Shown in pieces: positions 26,448 to 38,805 of a stretch of 64,000 nucleotides of DNA (position 1 is its first letter; every line of letters starts with the position of its first letter). Location: positions 6,386,001-6,450,000 of the forward strand of contig NZ_CP090063.1 in NCBI RefSeq assembly GCF_021391495.1, given 5' to 3'. The stretch is from Amycolatopsis acidiphila. Lineage in GTDB: Bacteria; Actinomycetota; Actinomycetes; Mycobacteriales; Pseudonocardiaceae. The position numbers and the translations under genes were made by a program. The notes under the pieces were generated by a model. That model was not told the origin of the DNA. It made no database searches and worked only from the letters and a program-made list of their open reading frames with translations.

Positions 26448-27677
26448 ATGACGGCGACCACGACACCCCCCAAGCCCCGGACCCTGCGCAACGCCCTGAT
26501 CCTCGGCAGCCTCTCGGCGTTCGCGCCACTGTCGATCGACATGTACCTGCCCGCGTTGCCGCGGATGGCGGGCGATCTGCACAGCGCCGACGCGACGCTG
26601 CAGCTGACGCTGACTGCCTTCATCATCGGGCTGGCGGTGGGACAGCTGGTGCTCGGCCCGATCTCCGACGCCGTCGGCAGACGGACGCCGTTGCTCGCCG
26701 GGCTCGTCCTGTACGCGGTGTCGTCCGTGCTCTGCGCGCTGAGCCCGTCGGTCGAGCTGCTCATCGCGGCGCGGGCACTGCAGGCGCTCGGCGCGGCGGC
26801 GGGCATCGTGATCGCCCGCGCGATCGTGCGGGACCTGTACTCCGGCACGGCGATGACGAAGTTCTTCTCGCTGCTGATGCTGGTCAGCGGCCTCGGGCCG
26901 GTCCTCGCCCCGGTGATCGGCGGGCAGATCCTGCGGCTGACGTCGTGGCGTGGTGTGTTCGTCGTGCTGACCGTGTTCGGCGCGCTGCTGCTGCTCGCGA
27001 CCGTGCTCGCGCTGCCCGAGCCCCTGCCGCCGGCCCGACGCAGCCCCAACCGGCTCGCCGCCACCCTGCGCACCTACCGCGGGCTACTGGCCGACCGGTC
27101 CTTCCTCGGCTACGCGCTCGCCGGCGCGCTGATGTTCGGCGGCCTGTTCGCGTACGTGTCGGCGTCGTCCTTCGTGCTCCAAGGCGTCTACGGGTTGAGC
27201 CCGCAGGAGTTCAGCCTGGTCTTCGGCGCCAACGGCGTCGGGATCGTGCTCGCCGGCCAGCTCAACGGCTGGCTCGTCGGCCGCTTCCCCGAACGCGCGC
27301 TGCTCGCGGCCGGGCTGATCGTGTCCGCCGCTGGCGGGCTGGGCGTGCTGGCGGCCGCGGTGTTCTCGCTGCCGCTGGCCGCGCTGCTGGTGCCGTTGCT
27401 GCTGCTGGTATCGAGCATCGGCATGGTCATGCCGAACGCGTCCTCGCTCGCGCTCGCCGATCACCCCAGCACCGCGGGCGCGGCGTCGGCGCTGCTGGGC
27501 GTGCTGCAGTTCGTCATCGGCGGCCTTGCCACCCCGCTGGTCGGGATCGGCGGCGAGCGGACCGCGATCCCGATGGGCACGGTGATGGCCTGCTTCGCCG
27601 TCGCCGCCCTGGTGATCTTCCTGGCTACGAAGAGGCGAGCGCCGACAGATCCGACTCTCGCAACTGCTGAGCGGTAA
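26448..27677 (+). CDS. MFS drug-resistance transporter (Bcr/CflA type)
   Basis: 409 residues with twelve hydrophobic segments. The first segment reads SAFAPLSIDMYLPALPRM, diagnostic of the Bcr/CflA drug:H+ antiporter branch; the loop 2-3 motif is GPISDAVGRRTPLL and helix 4 ends IARAIVRD. Start placed at ATG 26448; an ATG at 26394 is possible. Its last 53 bp (27625-27677) overlap the 3' end of the ferredoxin reductase gene on the other strand. Substrate unknown. Confidence 0.93.
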   Translation: MTATTTPPKPRTLRNALILGSLSAFAPLSIDMYLPALPRMAGDLHSADATLQLTLTAFIIGLAVGQLVLGPISDAVGRRTPLLAGLVLYAVSSVLCALSPSVELLIAARALQALGAAAGIVIARAIVRDLYSGTAMTKFFSLLMLVSGLGPVLAPVIGGQILRLTSWRGVFVVLTVFGALLLLATVLALPEPLPPARRSPNRLAATLRTYRGLLADRSFLGYALAGALMFGGLFAYVSASSFVLQGVYGLSPQEFSLVFGANGVGIVLAGQLNGWLVGRFPERALLAAGLIVSAAGGLGVLAAAVFSLPLAALLVPLLLLVSSIGMVMPNASSLALADHPSTAGAASALLGVLQFVIGGLATPLVGIGGERTAIPMGTVMACFAVAALVIFLATKRRAPTDPTLATAER

Positions 27678-28839
27678 CGGTCGCGTCGCCCTCGACGAGT
27701 GCCTTCAGCGCCTCGCCGTCGTCCCACACGTTGACGTTCATCGCGGCGGTCACCTCGCCCCCGCGCAGCCAGAACGCGATGAACTCACGCTTGGCGAGGT
27801 CGCCGCGCACGACGAGCTCGTCGTTGTCCGGGTCGGCGAGGCCCCGGTACTCGCAGCCGAGGGAGTACTGGTCGGAGAAGAAGTACGGGACGTTGCGGTA
27901 CGGCTCCTGGCCGCCGAGCAGGTTGCCCGCGACGTGGGCACCCTGGTTCTTCGCGTTGGCCCAGTGCTCGACCCGGATCCGCCTGCGGTAGCGCGGATGG
28001 AAGTGCGAAGCGATGTCGCCGACGGCGTAGATGTCGGACGCGCCCGTGCGCAACGTGGCGTCGACCGCGATACCGCCGTCGTCGGTGAGGTCGATCCCGG
28101 CGTCGTGCGCGAGGTCGACCCGGGGCGCGACGCCGACCGCGACGAGCACCAGGTCCGCGGGCAGCTCGGTCCCGTCGGACAGGCGCACACCGCCACCGGT
28201 CAGCTCGCTGACGCCCGTGCCGAGGCGCCAGTGCACGCCGTTTTCGCTGTGCAGGTCCTGGAAAACGGCCGCGACCTCGGGTCCGAGCACCGCCAGCAGT
28301 GGCGCCGCGGCCTGCTCGACCACCGTCACCTCGACCCCGTGCCGCCGGGCGGCGGCCGCGGCCTCCGTGCCGATCCAGCCCGCGCCGATGATCACCACGC
28401 GCTCGGCGGTCGAGAAGGCGGCGCGCAGGGCGAGGGCGTCGTCGAGCGTGCGGAGCGTGCGCACCAGCGGCAGGTCCGCGCCGGGCACGGGCAGCGGGCG
28501 TGGCCGCGAACCGGTCGCCAGGAGCAGCCTTTCGTAGGGGTGCTCGGTGCCCTTGTCGTCGACGACGAGCCGGGCGCCGCGTTCGATCCGTATCGCGGCG
28601 GTGCCGGACCGCAGGTCGATGTCGTGCTCCCGGTAGAAGCCCTCGTCGCGCACCCAGTCCGGCTCGTCCGTGTCGCCGAGCAGCAGCCCCTTCGACAACG
28701 CGGGCAGCTCGTAGGGCCGGTGTTCCTCCTGGCCGAGGACCACGAGCTCGCCCGAATAGCCGTGCTCACGCAGAGTGGCCGCCGCCGTCGCGCCGCCGAG
28801 GCCCGCTCCGATGATCACGATCCGCCCGGGTTCCGACAT
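27625..28839 (-). CDS. FAD-dependent ferredoxin/rubredoxin reductase-type oxidoreductase
   Basis: 404 residues. FAD motif IVIIGAGLGGATAAATLREH, an NAD motif VVIIGAGWIGTEAAAAAR near residue 150, and the second FAD motif IYAVGDIASHFHP, with C-terminal reductase domain beginning around VPYFFSDQY. These are hallmarks of the NADH-dependent reductases that feed electrons through ferredoxin to P450s or ring-hydroxylating dioxygenases (BphA4/CamA group). No ferredoxin or oxygenase gene is adjacent. Start ATG 28839; 3' overlaps the MFS gene by 53 bp tail to tail. Confidence 0.93.
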   Translation of the reverse strand: MSEPGRIVIIGAGLGGATAAATLREHGYSGELVVLGQEEHRPYELPALSKGLLLGDTDEPDWVRDEGFYREHDIDLRSGTAAIRIERGARLVVDDKGTEHPYERLLLATGSRPRPLPVPGADLPLVRTLRTLDDALALRAAFSTAERVVIIGAGWIGTEAAAAARRHGVEVTVVEQAAAPLLAVLGPEVAAVFQDLHSENGVHWRLGTGVSELTGGGVRLSDGTELPADLVLVAVGVAPRVDLAHDAGIDLTDDGGIAVDATLRTGASDIYAVGDIASHFHPRYRRRIRVEHWANAKNQGAHVAGNLLGGQEPYRNVPYFFSDQYSLGCEYRGLADPDNDELVVRGDLAKREFIAFWLRGGEVTAAMNVNVWDDGEALKALVEGDATVTAQQLRESDLSALASS

Positions 28840-28969
28840 CTGACTCTCCCATCGCCGGTGACGTGGCTCACGCTACCGTCCGGGTGAGTTTCCCGCGCCC
28901 ACCGTCACGACGACGCCGGCAGGCTGTCCCACGCACGGTCCGGGAGAACACGAACGAGGGGGGAACGAC

Positions 28970-29170
28970 GTGGCTCAGGACGAATGGTCCGTCTCCTGCC
29001 GGGATCTGGCCGGCCGGAAGCGCGACCTGACCGTGTTCGTCAGCAGTGGACGGGTGGTCGTGGTGGCACCTCCTGGGGAGGCGGCGGTGCTGGAACCACT
29101 GGACGTGGGCCGGTTGCGGGCGGCGTTGCGGGACGCGGTGGTGATGATGGGCAGTCAGACCCGGGAGTAG
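28970..29170 (+). CDS. Small hypothetical protein
   Basis: 66 residues from GTG 28970 preceded by GGGGGGAA. Acidic N-terminus (MAQDEWSVSCRDL), beta-like VFVSSGRVVVVAPPGEAAVL and an amphipathic C-terminal helix RLRAALRDAV. No domain recognised. Codon usage matches the neighbours, so it appears to be a real small gene. It lies 54 bp before the iron transport ATPase, with the IdeR-like box between them, so it is probably transcribed separately. Confidence 0.7.
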   Translation: MAQDEWSVSCRDLAGRKRDLTVFVSSGRVVVVAPPGEAAVLEPLDVGRLRAALRDAVVMMGSQTRE

Positions 29171-29206
29171 TGATCACGCGGGCGACCGATACCGCTCGAC
29201 GGCTAG

Positions 29207-29225
29207 GCAGGTTAGCCTAACTTCA
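29207..29225 (+). promoter_or_regulatory. IdeR/DtxR-type iron box
   Basis: The core AGGTTAGCCTAAC (29209-29221) matches the centre of the 19-bp iron box TTAGGTTAGCCTAACCTAA; 15 of 19 positions agree. It ends at the A of the start codon of the siderophore ATPase, so iron-loaded repressor would block transcription directly. Confidence 0.8.
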
Positions 29226-30034
29226 TGACCGCGATCGCCGAAACCACGACCGCCACCCGCCTGCACGGGGAAGGCCTGACCCTGGCCTACGACGGACGCA
29301 CGGTCGCCGAAGAGCTCGCCGTCACGATTCCGGACCGGTCGTTCACGGTGATCGTCGGCCCGAACGCCTGCGGGAAGACGACGCTGCTGCGCGCGCTGGC
29401 CCGGCTGCTCAAACCGCGCAAGGGCATGGTGTACCTGGACGGCGAGGTCATCACGTCGATGCCGGCCAAGCAGGTCGCCCGCCGCCTCGGGCTGCTGCCG
29501 CAGAGCTCGATCGCACCGGAGGGCATCACGGTCTCCGACCTCGTGGCGCGCGGCCGGTACCCGCACCAGCGGCTGCTCCGGCAGTGGTCGAAGGAGGACG
29601 CGGCCGTCGTCGAGCGGTCGATGGCCGCGACCGGGGTGGGCGAGCTGGCGGACCGGCTGGTCGACGAGCTGTCCGGCGGGCAGCGGCAGCGGGTGTGGCT
29701 GGCGATGGCGCTCGCGCAGGAGACGGAGCTGCTGCTGCTGGACGAGCCGACGACGTTCCTGGACATCGCGCACCAGATGGACATCCTGGACCTGTGCGCA
29801 CAGCTGCACGCGGAGCAGGGGCGGACGCTGGTCGCGGTGCTGCACGACCTCAACCACGCCGCCCGCTACGGCACGCACCTGATCGCCATGCGCGGCGGCG
29901 AGGTCATCGCGACGGGCACGCCCGAGGAGGTCGTCACGGCGGAGCGGGTGGAGGAGATCTTCGACCTCCCGTGCCGCGTGCTGCCCGACCCGGAGACCGG
30001 CACCCCGCTGGTGATCCCGAAGGCGCGGCGCTAG
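29225..30034 (+). CDS. Iron-siderophore ABC transporter ATPase (FecE/FepC type)
   Basis: 269 residues. Walker A GPNACGKTTLLRAL, Q-loop LLPQSSIAPEGITVSDLVARG, signature LSGGQRQRVWLAMALAQ, Walker B LLLLDEPTTFLDI, and switch VLHDLNHAARY. The sequence between Q-loop and signature (GRYPHQ) is typical of FepC/FecE importers. No ribosome site is visible before ATG 29225, and the iron box abuts the start, so a leaderless message is likely. No permease or binding-protein genes are next to it, so it must team with components elsewhere. Its stop TAG lies in the CTAG edge of the mobile element at 30031. Confidence 0.93.
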   Translation: MTAIAETTTATRLHGEGLTLAYDGRTVAEELAVTIPDRSFTVIVGPNACGKTTLLRALARLLKPRKGMVYLDGEVITSMPAKQVARRLGLLPQSSIAPEGITVSDLVARGRYPHQRLLRQWSKEDAAVVERSMAATGVGELADRLVDELSGGQRQRVWLAMALAQETELLLLDEPTTFLDIAHQMDILDLCAQLHAEQGRTLVAVLHDLNHAARYGTHLIAMRGGEVIATGTPEEVVTAERVEEIFDLPCRVLPDPETGTPLVIPKARR

Positions 30035-30194
30035 GGGGTGTCCTCAAAGGCTGGTCGATGGGCTTCGTGATCCAGGTGGTTCCTGGTGGTGCCAGGGATT
30101 CGCCCTCGTACCGGGTTGTACTCGGGTGAATTCCCGGTGCCGTCCAGGGGCCGCCTGGGCGCGGAGAGCGCGATTGAGCCTTTGCGGACGCTCC

Positions 30195-30198
<4 letters not shown>
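30031..30198. mobile_element. MITE-like element of about 160 bp flanked by CTAG
   Basis: Ends are imperfect inverted repeats: left GGGGTGTCCTCAAAGGCT (from 30035) and right, on the other strand, GGAGCGTCCGCAAAGGCT (from 30194), 15 of 18 identical. Both are bordered by CTAG (30031-30034 and 30195-30198), as expected for a 4-bp target duplication typical of some IS5-family elements. The interior has no transposase frame. The CTAG copies supply the TAG stops of both flanking convergent genes. Confidence 0.7.
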
Positions 30199-30890
<692 letters not shown>

Positions 30891-30891
30891 G

Positions 30892-32178
30892 TCAGCATTC
30901 GATCACGTTCACGGCGAGCCCGCCGCGTGCGGTCTCCTTGTACTTCACCTTCATGTCGGCACCGGTCTCCCGCATGGTCTTGATCGCCTTGTCCAGCGTG
31001 ACCACGTGCCCGCCGTCCCCGCGCATGGCCATCCGCGCCGCGTGGATCGCCGTCGACGCGGCGACCGCGTTGCGTTCGATGCACGGGATCTGCACCAGCC
31101 CGCCCACCGGGTCGCAGGTCAGCCCCAGGTGGTGCTCGACGCCGATCTCGGCCGCGTTCTCCACCTGTTCGGGGCTGCCGCCCATCACCTCGGTCAGCCC
31201 GGCCGCCGCCATCGCGCACGCGGAGCCGACCTCACCCTGGCAGCCCACCTCGGCACCGGAGATCGAGCCGGTCGTCTTGAGGACCACGCCGATCGCGCCC
31301 GCGGTGAGCAGGAACCGGACCACCCCGTCGTCGCCGGCATCCCGCACGAACCGGCGGTAGTAGTGCAGCACCGCCGGGATGATGCCCGCGGCCCCGTTGG
31401 TCGGCGCGGTGACGACCCGGCCACCGGCGGCGTTCTCCTCGTTCACGGCCAGCGCGTAGAGGCTCACCCAGTCCATGGCCTGCAAGGAGTCTCCGCCATC
31501 GCCCTCCGCGAGCAGCTTGGCGTGCAAGGACTTCGCCCGTCGCCGCACCTTGAGCCCGCCGGGCAGGACGCCGTCGGGCTCACACCCGTTGCGCACGCAT
31601 TCGGCCATCACGTCCCAGATGCGCAGCAGCCCGGCGCGGATCTCCTCCCGGGAGCGCCAGGCGAGTTCGTTGCGCAGCATGATCTCGCTGACCGCCACGC
31701 CCTGTTCGCGGGTGTGCGCCAGGAGCTGCGCACCGGTGGAGAACGGGAACGGCAGCGGCGTGGCGTCCTCGGTGATCCCCTGCTCTCCGCGGACGAACCC
31801 GCCGCCAACGGAGTAGTACGTCCGCTCGGCCAGCAGGTCGTCGCCGTACGCACGGAAGATCATCCCGTTCGGGTGCGCCGGCAACGACTTCCGCCGGTGC
31901 AGCACCAGCTCGACCTCGAAGTCGTAGGACGGCTCCGCGTCGATCGCGACCGTCTCCGGCTTCTCCCCGGACAGTCCTAAGAGGACAGCGCGTTCGCTGC
32001 CGTGCCCGTGCCCCGTCGCGCCGAGCGACCCGAACAGCTCGACCCGGACGTGCCGCACCCGGGATCGCAGGTCGCCCAGGCTCTCCAGGAACAACCCGGC
32101 CGCACGCATGGGCCCGACGGTGTGCGAGCTCGACGGCCCGATCCCGATCGAGAACAGGTCGAAGACGCTGATGGCCAT
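30892..32178 (-). CDS. sdaA: L-serine ammonia-lyase (iron-sulfur type)
   Basis: 428 residues, single-chain [4Fe-4S] serine dehydratase, converting L-serine to pyruvate and ammonia. N-terminal beta domain opens with [20 protein letters not shown]; the catalytic alpha domain carries [18 protein letters not shown] and the cluster cysteines around [31 protein letters not shown]. Gap to gcvT is 1 bp, so it is cotranscribed with gcvP-gcvT and placed under the glycine riboswitch; glycine can thus be drained through serine to pyruvate. GntR follows directly. Confidence 0.96.
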   Translation of the reverse strand: MAISVFDLFSIGIGPSSSHTVGPMRAAGLFLESLGDLRSRVRHVRVELFGSLGATGHGHGSERAVLLGLSGEKPETVAIDAEPSYDFEVELVLHRRKSLPAHPNGMIFRAYGDDLLAERTYYSVGGGFVRGEQGITEDATPLPFPFSTGAQLLAHTREQGVAVSEIMLRNELAWRSREEIRAGLLRIWDVMAECVRNGCEPDGVLPGGLKVRRRAKSLHAKLLAEGDGGDSLQAMDWVSLYALAVNEENAAGGRVVTAPTNGAAGIIPAVLHYYRRFVRDAGDDGVVRFLLTAGAIGVVLKTTGSISGAEVGCQGEVGSACAMAAAGLTEVMGGSPEQVENAAEIGVEHHLGLTCDPVGGLVQIPCIERNAVAASTAIHAARMAMRGDGGHVVTLDKAIKTMRETGADMKVKYKETARGGLAVNVIEC

Positions 32179-32179
32179 C

Positions 32180-33256
32180 TCAGGCGCGCTTGTAGAAAGG
32201 CGTCGCGACGACTTCGACCGGTTCCACCCGGCCCCGGATGTCGACCGACAGGCCGGTGCCCGGCTCGCTCAGCTCCTTCGGCACGTAGGCCATTCCGATC
32301 GGGTAGCCCAGCGTCGGCGACAGCGCACCACTGGTCACCTCGCCGACCTCGCGCGAACCGTCGAGCACCCGGTACCCGTGCCGCGGCGCGCGACGGCCCG
32401 AACCCCGCAGGCCCACCAGCACCTGCGCCGTTTCGCGGCGGCCCGCCAGCGCGGCTTTGCCCACGAAGTCCGGCTTCTCGAACTTCACGACCCGGCCGAG
32501 CCCGGCGTCGAACGGCGACCGCCCGGCGCTGAGTTCGTTGCCGTACAACGGCATTCCCGCCTCGAGGCGCAGGGTGTCGCGGCAGGCGAGCCCGGCCGGC
32601 AGCAGCCCGTGCGGTTCGCCGGCGACGGTCAGCACCTGCCAGACGTCGACGGCCTCGGCCGCCGGGACGTACAACTCGAAGCCGTCCTCGCCGGTGTAGC
32701 CGGTGCGGGCGAGCAGCACGTCGTGACCGCGCACTGTCGCGGGCATGCTCGCGTAGTACTTCAGCTCGCTCAGGTCCGCGTCCGTCACCGAGCCCACGAT
32801 CGCCGCCGAATTCGGGCCCTGCACGGCGATCAGTGCGGTGTCGGCGGAACGGTCCTCGACCGCTGCGTCGAACCTGGCCGCCCGCGACTTCAGTTCGGCC
32901 GCGACGAGCGGGGCGTTACCCGCGTTGGCGACGACGAGGAACTTCTCCTCGGCCGGCCGGTAGACGACGAGGTCGTCGAGCACGCCCCCGTCTTCCGCGC
33001 AGATCATCGTGTACCGGGCGCGGCCGACCTGCACCGCGGACAGGTTGCCGACCAGCGCGTGGTCGAGCGCCTCCGCGGCCTGCGGGCCGGTCAGCTCGAT
33101 CTCGCCCATGTGCGAGAGGTCGAACAGGCCCGCGGCCTCGCGCACGGCGCGGTGCTCGGCGAGCTCGCTCGAGTACCGCACCGGCATCTCCCAGCCGGCG
33201 AAGTCGGTGAACAGCGCATTAAGTCCTTCGTGGACGCCGTAGAGCGCGGTGTGCAT
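32180..33256 (-). CDS. gcvT: Glycine cleavage system T protein (aminomethyltransferase)
   Basis: 358 residues from ATG 33256. Conserved T-protein features: N-terminal [19 protein letters not shown], folate-site [17 protein letters not shown] with the catalytic-loop Asp later in [14 protein letters not shown], and [17 protein letters not shown]. It releases ammonia and methylene-tetrahydrofolate from the aminomethyl group on H protein. 2 bp after the gcvP stop; same operon under the riboswitch. GcvH is not encoded in the window. Confidence 0.96.
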   Translation of the reverse strand: MHTALYGVHEGLNALFTDFAGWEMPVRYSSELAEHRAVREAAGLFDLSHMGEIELTGPQAAEALDHALVGNLSAVQVGRARYTMICAEDGGVLDDLVVYRPAEEKFLVVANAGNAPLVAAELKSRAARFDAAVEDRSADTALIAVQGPNSAAIVGSVTDADLSELKYYASMPATVRGHDVLLARTGYTGEDGFELYVPAAEAVDVWQVLTVAGEPHGLLPAGLACRDTLRLEAGMPLYGNELSAGRSPFDAGLGRVVKFEKPDFVGKAALAGRRETAQVLVGLRGSGRRAPRHGYRVLDGSREVGEVTSGALSPTLGYPIGMAYVPKELSEPGTGLSVDIRGRVEPVEVVATPFYKRA

Positions 33257-33258
33257 GA

Positions 33259-36078
<2,820 letters not shown>

Positions 36079-36109
36079 CGGGAGCTCCTCATTCAGCGGC
36101 TGCGGGAAC

Positions 36110-36295
36110 TCCCCCTCTGTCATTGGCACCTGAGAGTTTCACCGCGGGCGCGGCTTTCACCTTGGGTGAGACGCGACGTCGCGCCTGCTTTCCAGAGTGG
36201 CCTGGCCCGAGCGGTAACTGGTACCTGAGAGATTGGCGGGGAAGTTGCTCCTTCGGTGCCCCGTTTCCACGGGGGCTCTCCCGCTCCGGCTCATA
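36110..36295 (-). promoter_or_regulatory. Tandem glycine riboswitch upstream of gcvP
   Basis: On the minus strand two aptamers follow each other. The first has GGGAGAGCC, ACCGAAGGAGCAA and AATCTCTCAGGTACC; the second has ACTCTGGAAAGC, CCAAGGTGAAAGCC and AAACTCTCAGGTGCC, then closes with GACAGAGGGGG. These are the conserved glycine aptamer cores. The ribosome site of gcvP lies about 20 bases after the end, so translational or terminator-type ON control by glycine is expected. Confidence 0.92.
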
Positions 36296-36685
36296 TCGGC
36301 CGATGTTCAGTTGTGTGTGTTCCGCGTCAGTCTACAGCCGGGCGACGCCCGTGGCAGTCATGCGGCCCCCTTGATCAGGGGTGTCGGCGGGGCACGGCGA
36401 TCCGACAACACCCAACCCCCACCCCATGGCGATCCGGCACCGCCCGACCACCGCGCGAAGGCGAACCCGGCAACGGCAGCCGAAATGCCCGCGCCCAGCC
36501 CGCTCCCTTACCCCGATCCCCGCGTCCTCCAGCGGTCGGCACGCCGGGTCAAGGCATCTTTCCCGCCTTGACCCGGCGTGCCGACCGTTGAACACTCCGC
36601 GATCGGGGTGGGACGGGCGTACCCCAACCACCCGCGCCCAGCCCGCCGCGCTACGCGCGCCAGGCCGCGCCCCCGCACCCCACCC
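36296..36685. repeat. Intergenic region with a large perfect palindrome inside a direct repeat
   Basis: About 390 bp without a gene. A perfect 23-bp inverted repeat (36533-36555 and 36565-36587, 9-base loop; CGGTCGGCACGCC at the outside, GTCAAGGC at the tip) is nested in a second 8-bp pair, CCCCGATC (36511-36518) and GATCGGGG (36601-36608), and the whole is bracketed by a perfect 16-bp direct repeat CCCGCGCCCAGCCCGC (36488-36503 and 36631-36646). It may be a strong bidirectional terminator, or a small palindromic mobile unit. It separates the SDR gene from the gcv promoter. Confidence 0.75.
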
Positions 36686-37450
36686 CTAAATCGGCGTCAC
36701 ATACGCGCCGCTGATGCCGCCGTCCACCAGGAACTGCGCGGCGGTGATGAAGGACGCGTCATCGCTCGCCAGGAAGGCCACCGCCGCCGCGATCTCCGTC
36801 GGGTCGGCGAAGCGGCCCATCGGGACGTGCACCAGCCGGCGCGCCGCGCGCTCCGGGTCCTTCGCGAACAGCTCCTGCAGCAGCGGCGTGTTGACCGGAC
36901 CCGGGCACAGCGCGTTCACCCGGATGCCCTCCCGCGCGAACTGCACGCCCAGCTCACGCGTCATCGACAGCACGCCGCCCTTCGACGCGGTGTACGAGAT
37001 CTGCGAGGTCGCCGCGCCCATCACCGCCACGAACGACGCCGTGTTCACGATCGAGCCCTTGCCCTGGCGCTGCATGTGCGGGATCGCGTACTTGCAGCAC
37101 AGGTACACCGAGGTCAGGTTGACCTCCTGCACCTTCTTCCACGCGTCGAGCCCGGTGGTCAGGATCGAGTCGTCCTCCGGCGGGGAGATCCCGGCGTTGT
37201 TGAACGCGACGTCGACCGAGCCGAACCTGTCCACAGTGGTCCGGAACAGCGCCTCGACCTGGGACTCGCTGGTGACGTCGGCCGCGACGAACTCGCCGTC
37301 CACCTCGTCCGCGGCGGCCTTGCCGCTCGCCGCGTCCACGTCCGCGATGACGATCTTCGCGCCCTCGCCCGCCAGGCGCCGGGCCGTGGCCAGCCCGATC
37401 CCGCTCCCGCCGCCGGTGATCACGGCGACGCGCCCCTCGAACCGCTGCAT
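36686..37450 (-). CDS. Short-chain dehydrogenase/reductase (3-oxoacyl-ACP reductase-like)
   Basis: 254 residues with TGGGSGIGLATARRL, NNAG, TASFVAVMG and YTASKGG catalytic elements and the C-terminal FLVDGGISG. Asp in IVIADVDAASG after strand two favours NAD(H). The start overlaps the aldehyde dehydrogenase stop by one base (TAATG), so the two are coupled. In an amine-catabolic setting it could oxidise a hydroxy intermediate, but the substrate is unknown. Last gene of the run that starts at 40919. Confidence 0.92.
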   Translation of the reverse strand: MQRFEGRVAVITGGGSGIGLATARRLAGEGAKIVIADVDAASGKAAADEVDGEFVAADVTSESQVEALFRTTVDRFGSVDVAFNNAGISPPEDDSILTTGLDAWKKVQEVNLTSVYLCCKYAIPHMQRQGKGSIVNTASFVAVMGAATSQISYTASKGGVLSMTRELGVQFAREGIRVNALCPGPVNTPLLQELFAKDPERAARRLVHVPMGRFADPTEIAAAVAFLASDDASFITAAQFLVDGGISGAYVTPI

Positions 37451-38805
37451 TATTCCTCCGTGCTGATGAAGACGTTCTTGAGCTCGGTGAAGGACTCCAG
37501 CGCGTCGGGTCCCAGCTCCCGGCCCAGGCCGGACTGCTTGAACCCGCCGAACGGCGTCCAGTAGCGCACCGACGAGTGCGAGTTCACCGAGAGGTTTCCG
37601 GCCTCGACCGCTCGCGACACCCGCAGTGCTCGTCCAACGTCGGATGTCCAGATCGACCCGGACAGTCCGTACTCGGTGTCGTTGGCCAGCCCGATCGCCG
37701 CCGCCTCGTCGGTGAACGGCACCACAGCGACCACCGGTCCGAAGATCTCCTCGGTGACCAGCGGATCCGTCGGTGAACGCGGGGTGACCACCGTCGGCGG
37801 GAACCAGAACCCCGGCCCCTCCGGCGCACTTCCGCGGAAGGCAACGGGGGTATCACGTGAGACGTAGGACGTCACACGTTCTCTGTGCTGCGCGGAGATG
37901 AGCGGGCCCATCTCGGTGCCCTCGGCGGCCGGGTCGCCGACGACCACGCCTTTGACGGCCGGTTCAAGCAGCTCCATGAACTTGTCGTAGACGTCCGCCT
38001 GCACGAGGATCCGGGACCGGGCGCAGCAGTCCTGACCGGCGTTGTCGAACACCCCGTAGGGCGCCGTCGCGGCGGCCTTCTCCAGGTCCGCGTCGGCGAA
38101 GACGATGTTCGCGTTCTTCCCGCCGAGCTCCAGCGTGACGCGCTTCACCTGCCCGGCACAGCCCGCCATGATCTGCTTGCCGACCGCGGTCGAGCCGGTG
38201 AAAACGACCTTCCGCACGGCCGGATGCGTGACGAACCGCTGACCCACCACCGCACCCGCGCCCGGCAGCACCTGGAAGACACCCTCCGGGACACCCGCCT
38301 CCCGCGCCAGCTCGGCGAGCCGCAGCGCGGTCAGCGGGGTCAGCTCGGCCGGTTTGAGCACGACGGTGTTCCCCGCCGCCAGCGCGGGCGCGAAGCCCCA
38401 GCCCGCGATCGGCATCGGGAAGTTCCAGGGAACGATGATCCCGACGACGCCCAGCGGCTCGTGGAACGTCACGTTCACCCCGCCGGGCACCGGAATCTGC
38501 TTGCCGTGCAAGCGTTCCGGCGCGGCCGCGTAGAAGTGCAGCACGTCACGGACGTTGCCGGCCTCCCATCGGGCGTTACCGATCGTGTGGCCGGAGTTGG
38601 TCACCTCCAACTGCGCGAGGTGCTCGATATCGGCGTCGACCGCGTCGGCGAACCGCCGCAGCAGCCGCGCCCGGTCGCCCGGCGCGACCGCACGCCAGCC
38701 GGGCAGCGCCGCCTGCGCCCGCGCGATCGCCGCGTCGGTCTCCTCCAGCGACGTCGGCTCCACCGACCGGACGACCTCCTCGGTCGCCGGGTTGATCACG
38801 TCCAT
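37450..38805 (-). CDS. Aldehyde dehydrogenase (gamma-glutamylaminoaldehyde type by context)
   Basis: 451 residues from ATG 38805 behind GGAGG. NAD-binding and catalytic motifs: IVPWNFPMPIAGWG, FTGSTAVGKQIM, the general base in VTLELGGKNANIVF, and the nucleophile Cys in FDNAGQDCCARSRI, followed by EIFGPVVAVVPF. Together with the glutamine synthetase-like ligase and C26 hydrolase upstream it fits the PuuC step of gamma-glutamylated amine degradation. The neighbouring hydrolase frame continues 230 bp into this gene in another frame (38576-38805). Slightly short against 480-500-residue relatives. Confidence 0.93.
   Translation of the reverse strand: MDVINPATEEVVRSVEPTSLEETDAAIARAQAALPGWRAVAPGDRARLLRRFADAVDADIEHLAQLEVTNSGHTIGNARWEAGNVRDVLHFYAAAPERLHGKQIPVPGGVNVTFHEPLGVVGIIVPWNFPMPIAGWGFAPALAAGNTVVLKPAELTPLTALRLAELAREAGVPEGVFQVLPGAGAVVGQRFVTHPAVRKVVFTGSTAVGKQIMAGCAGQVKRVTLELGGKNANIVFADADLEKAAATAPYGVFDNAGQDCCARSRILVQADVYDKFMELLEPAVKGVVVGDPAAEGTEMGPLISAQHRERVTSYVSRDTPVAFRGSAPEGPGFWFPPTVVTPRSPTDPLVTEEIFGPVVAVVPFTDEAAAIGLANDTEYGLSGSIWTSDVGRALRVSRAVEAGNLSVNSHSSVRYWTPFGGFKQSGLGRELGPDALESFTELKNVFISTEE

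Noticed and set aside
21225..26582. A single 1785-codon open frame joining HrpA with an upstream domain
   Set aside because: The upstream part is an out-of-frame reading of the lactate monooxygenase gene; HrpA has its own ATG with a ribosome site at 25121 and the expected length.
36079..36129. Longer GcvP starting at ATG 36129
   Set aside because: That start lies in the second glycine aptamer; ATG 36078 has GAGGAG and the usual N-terminus.
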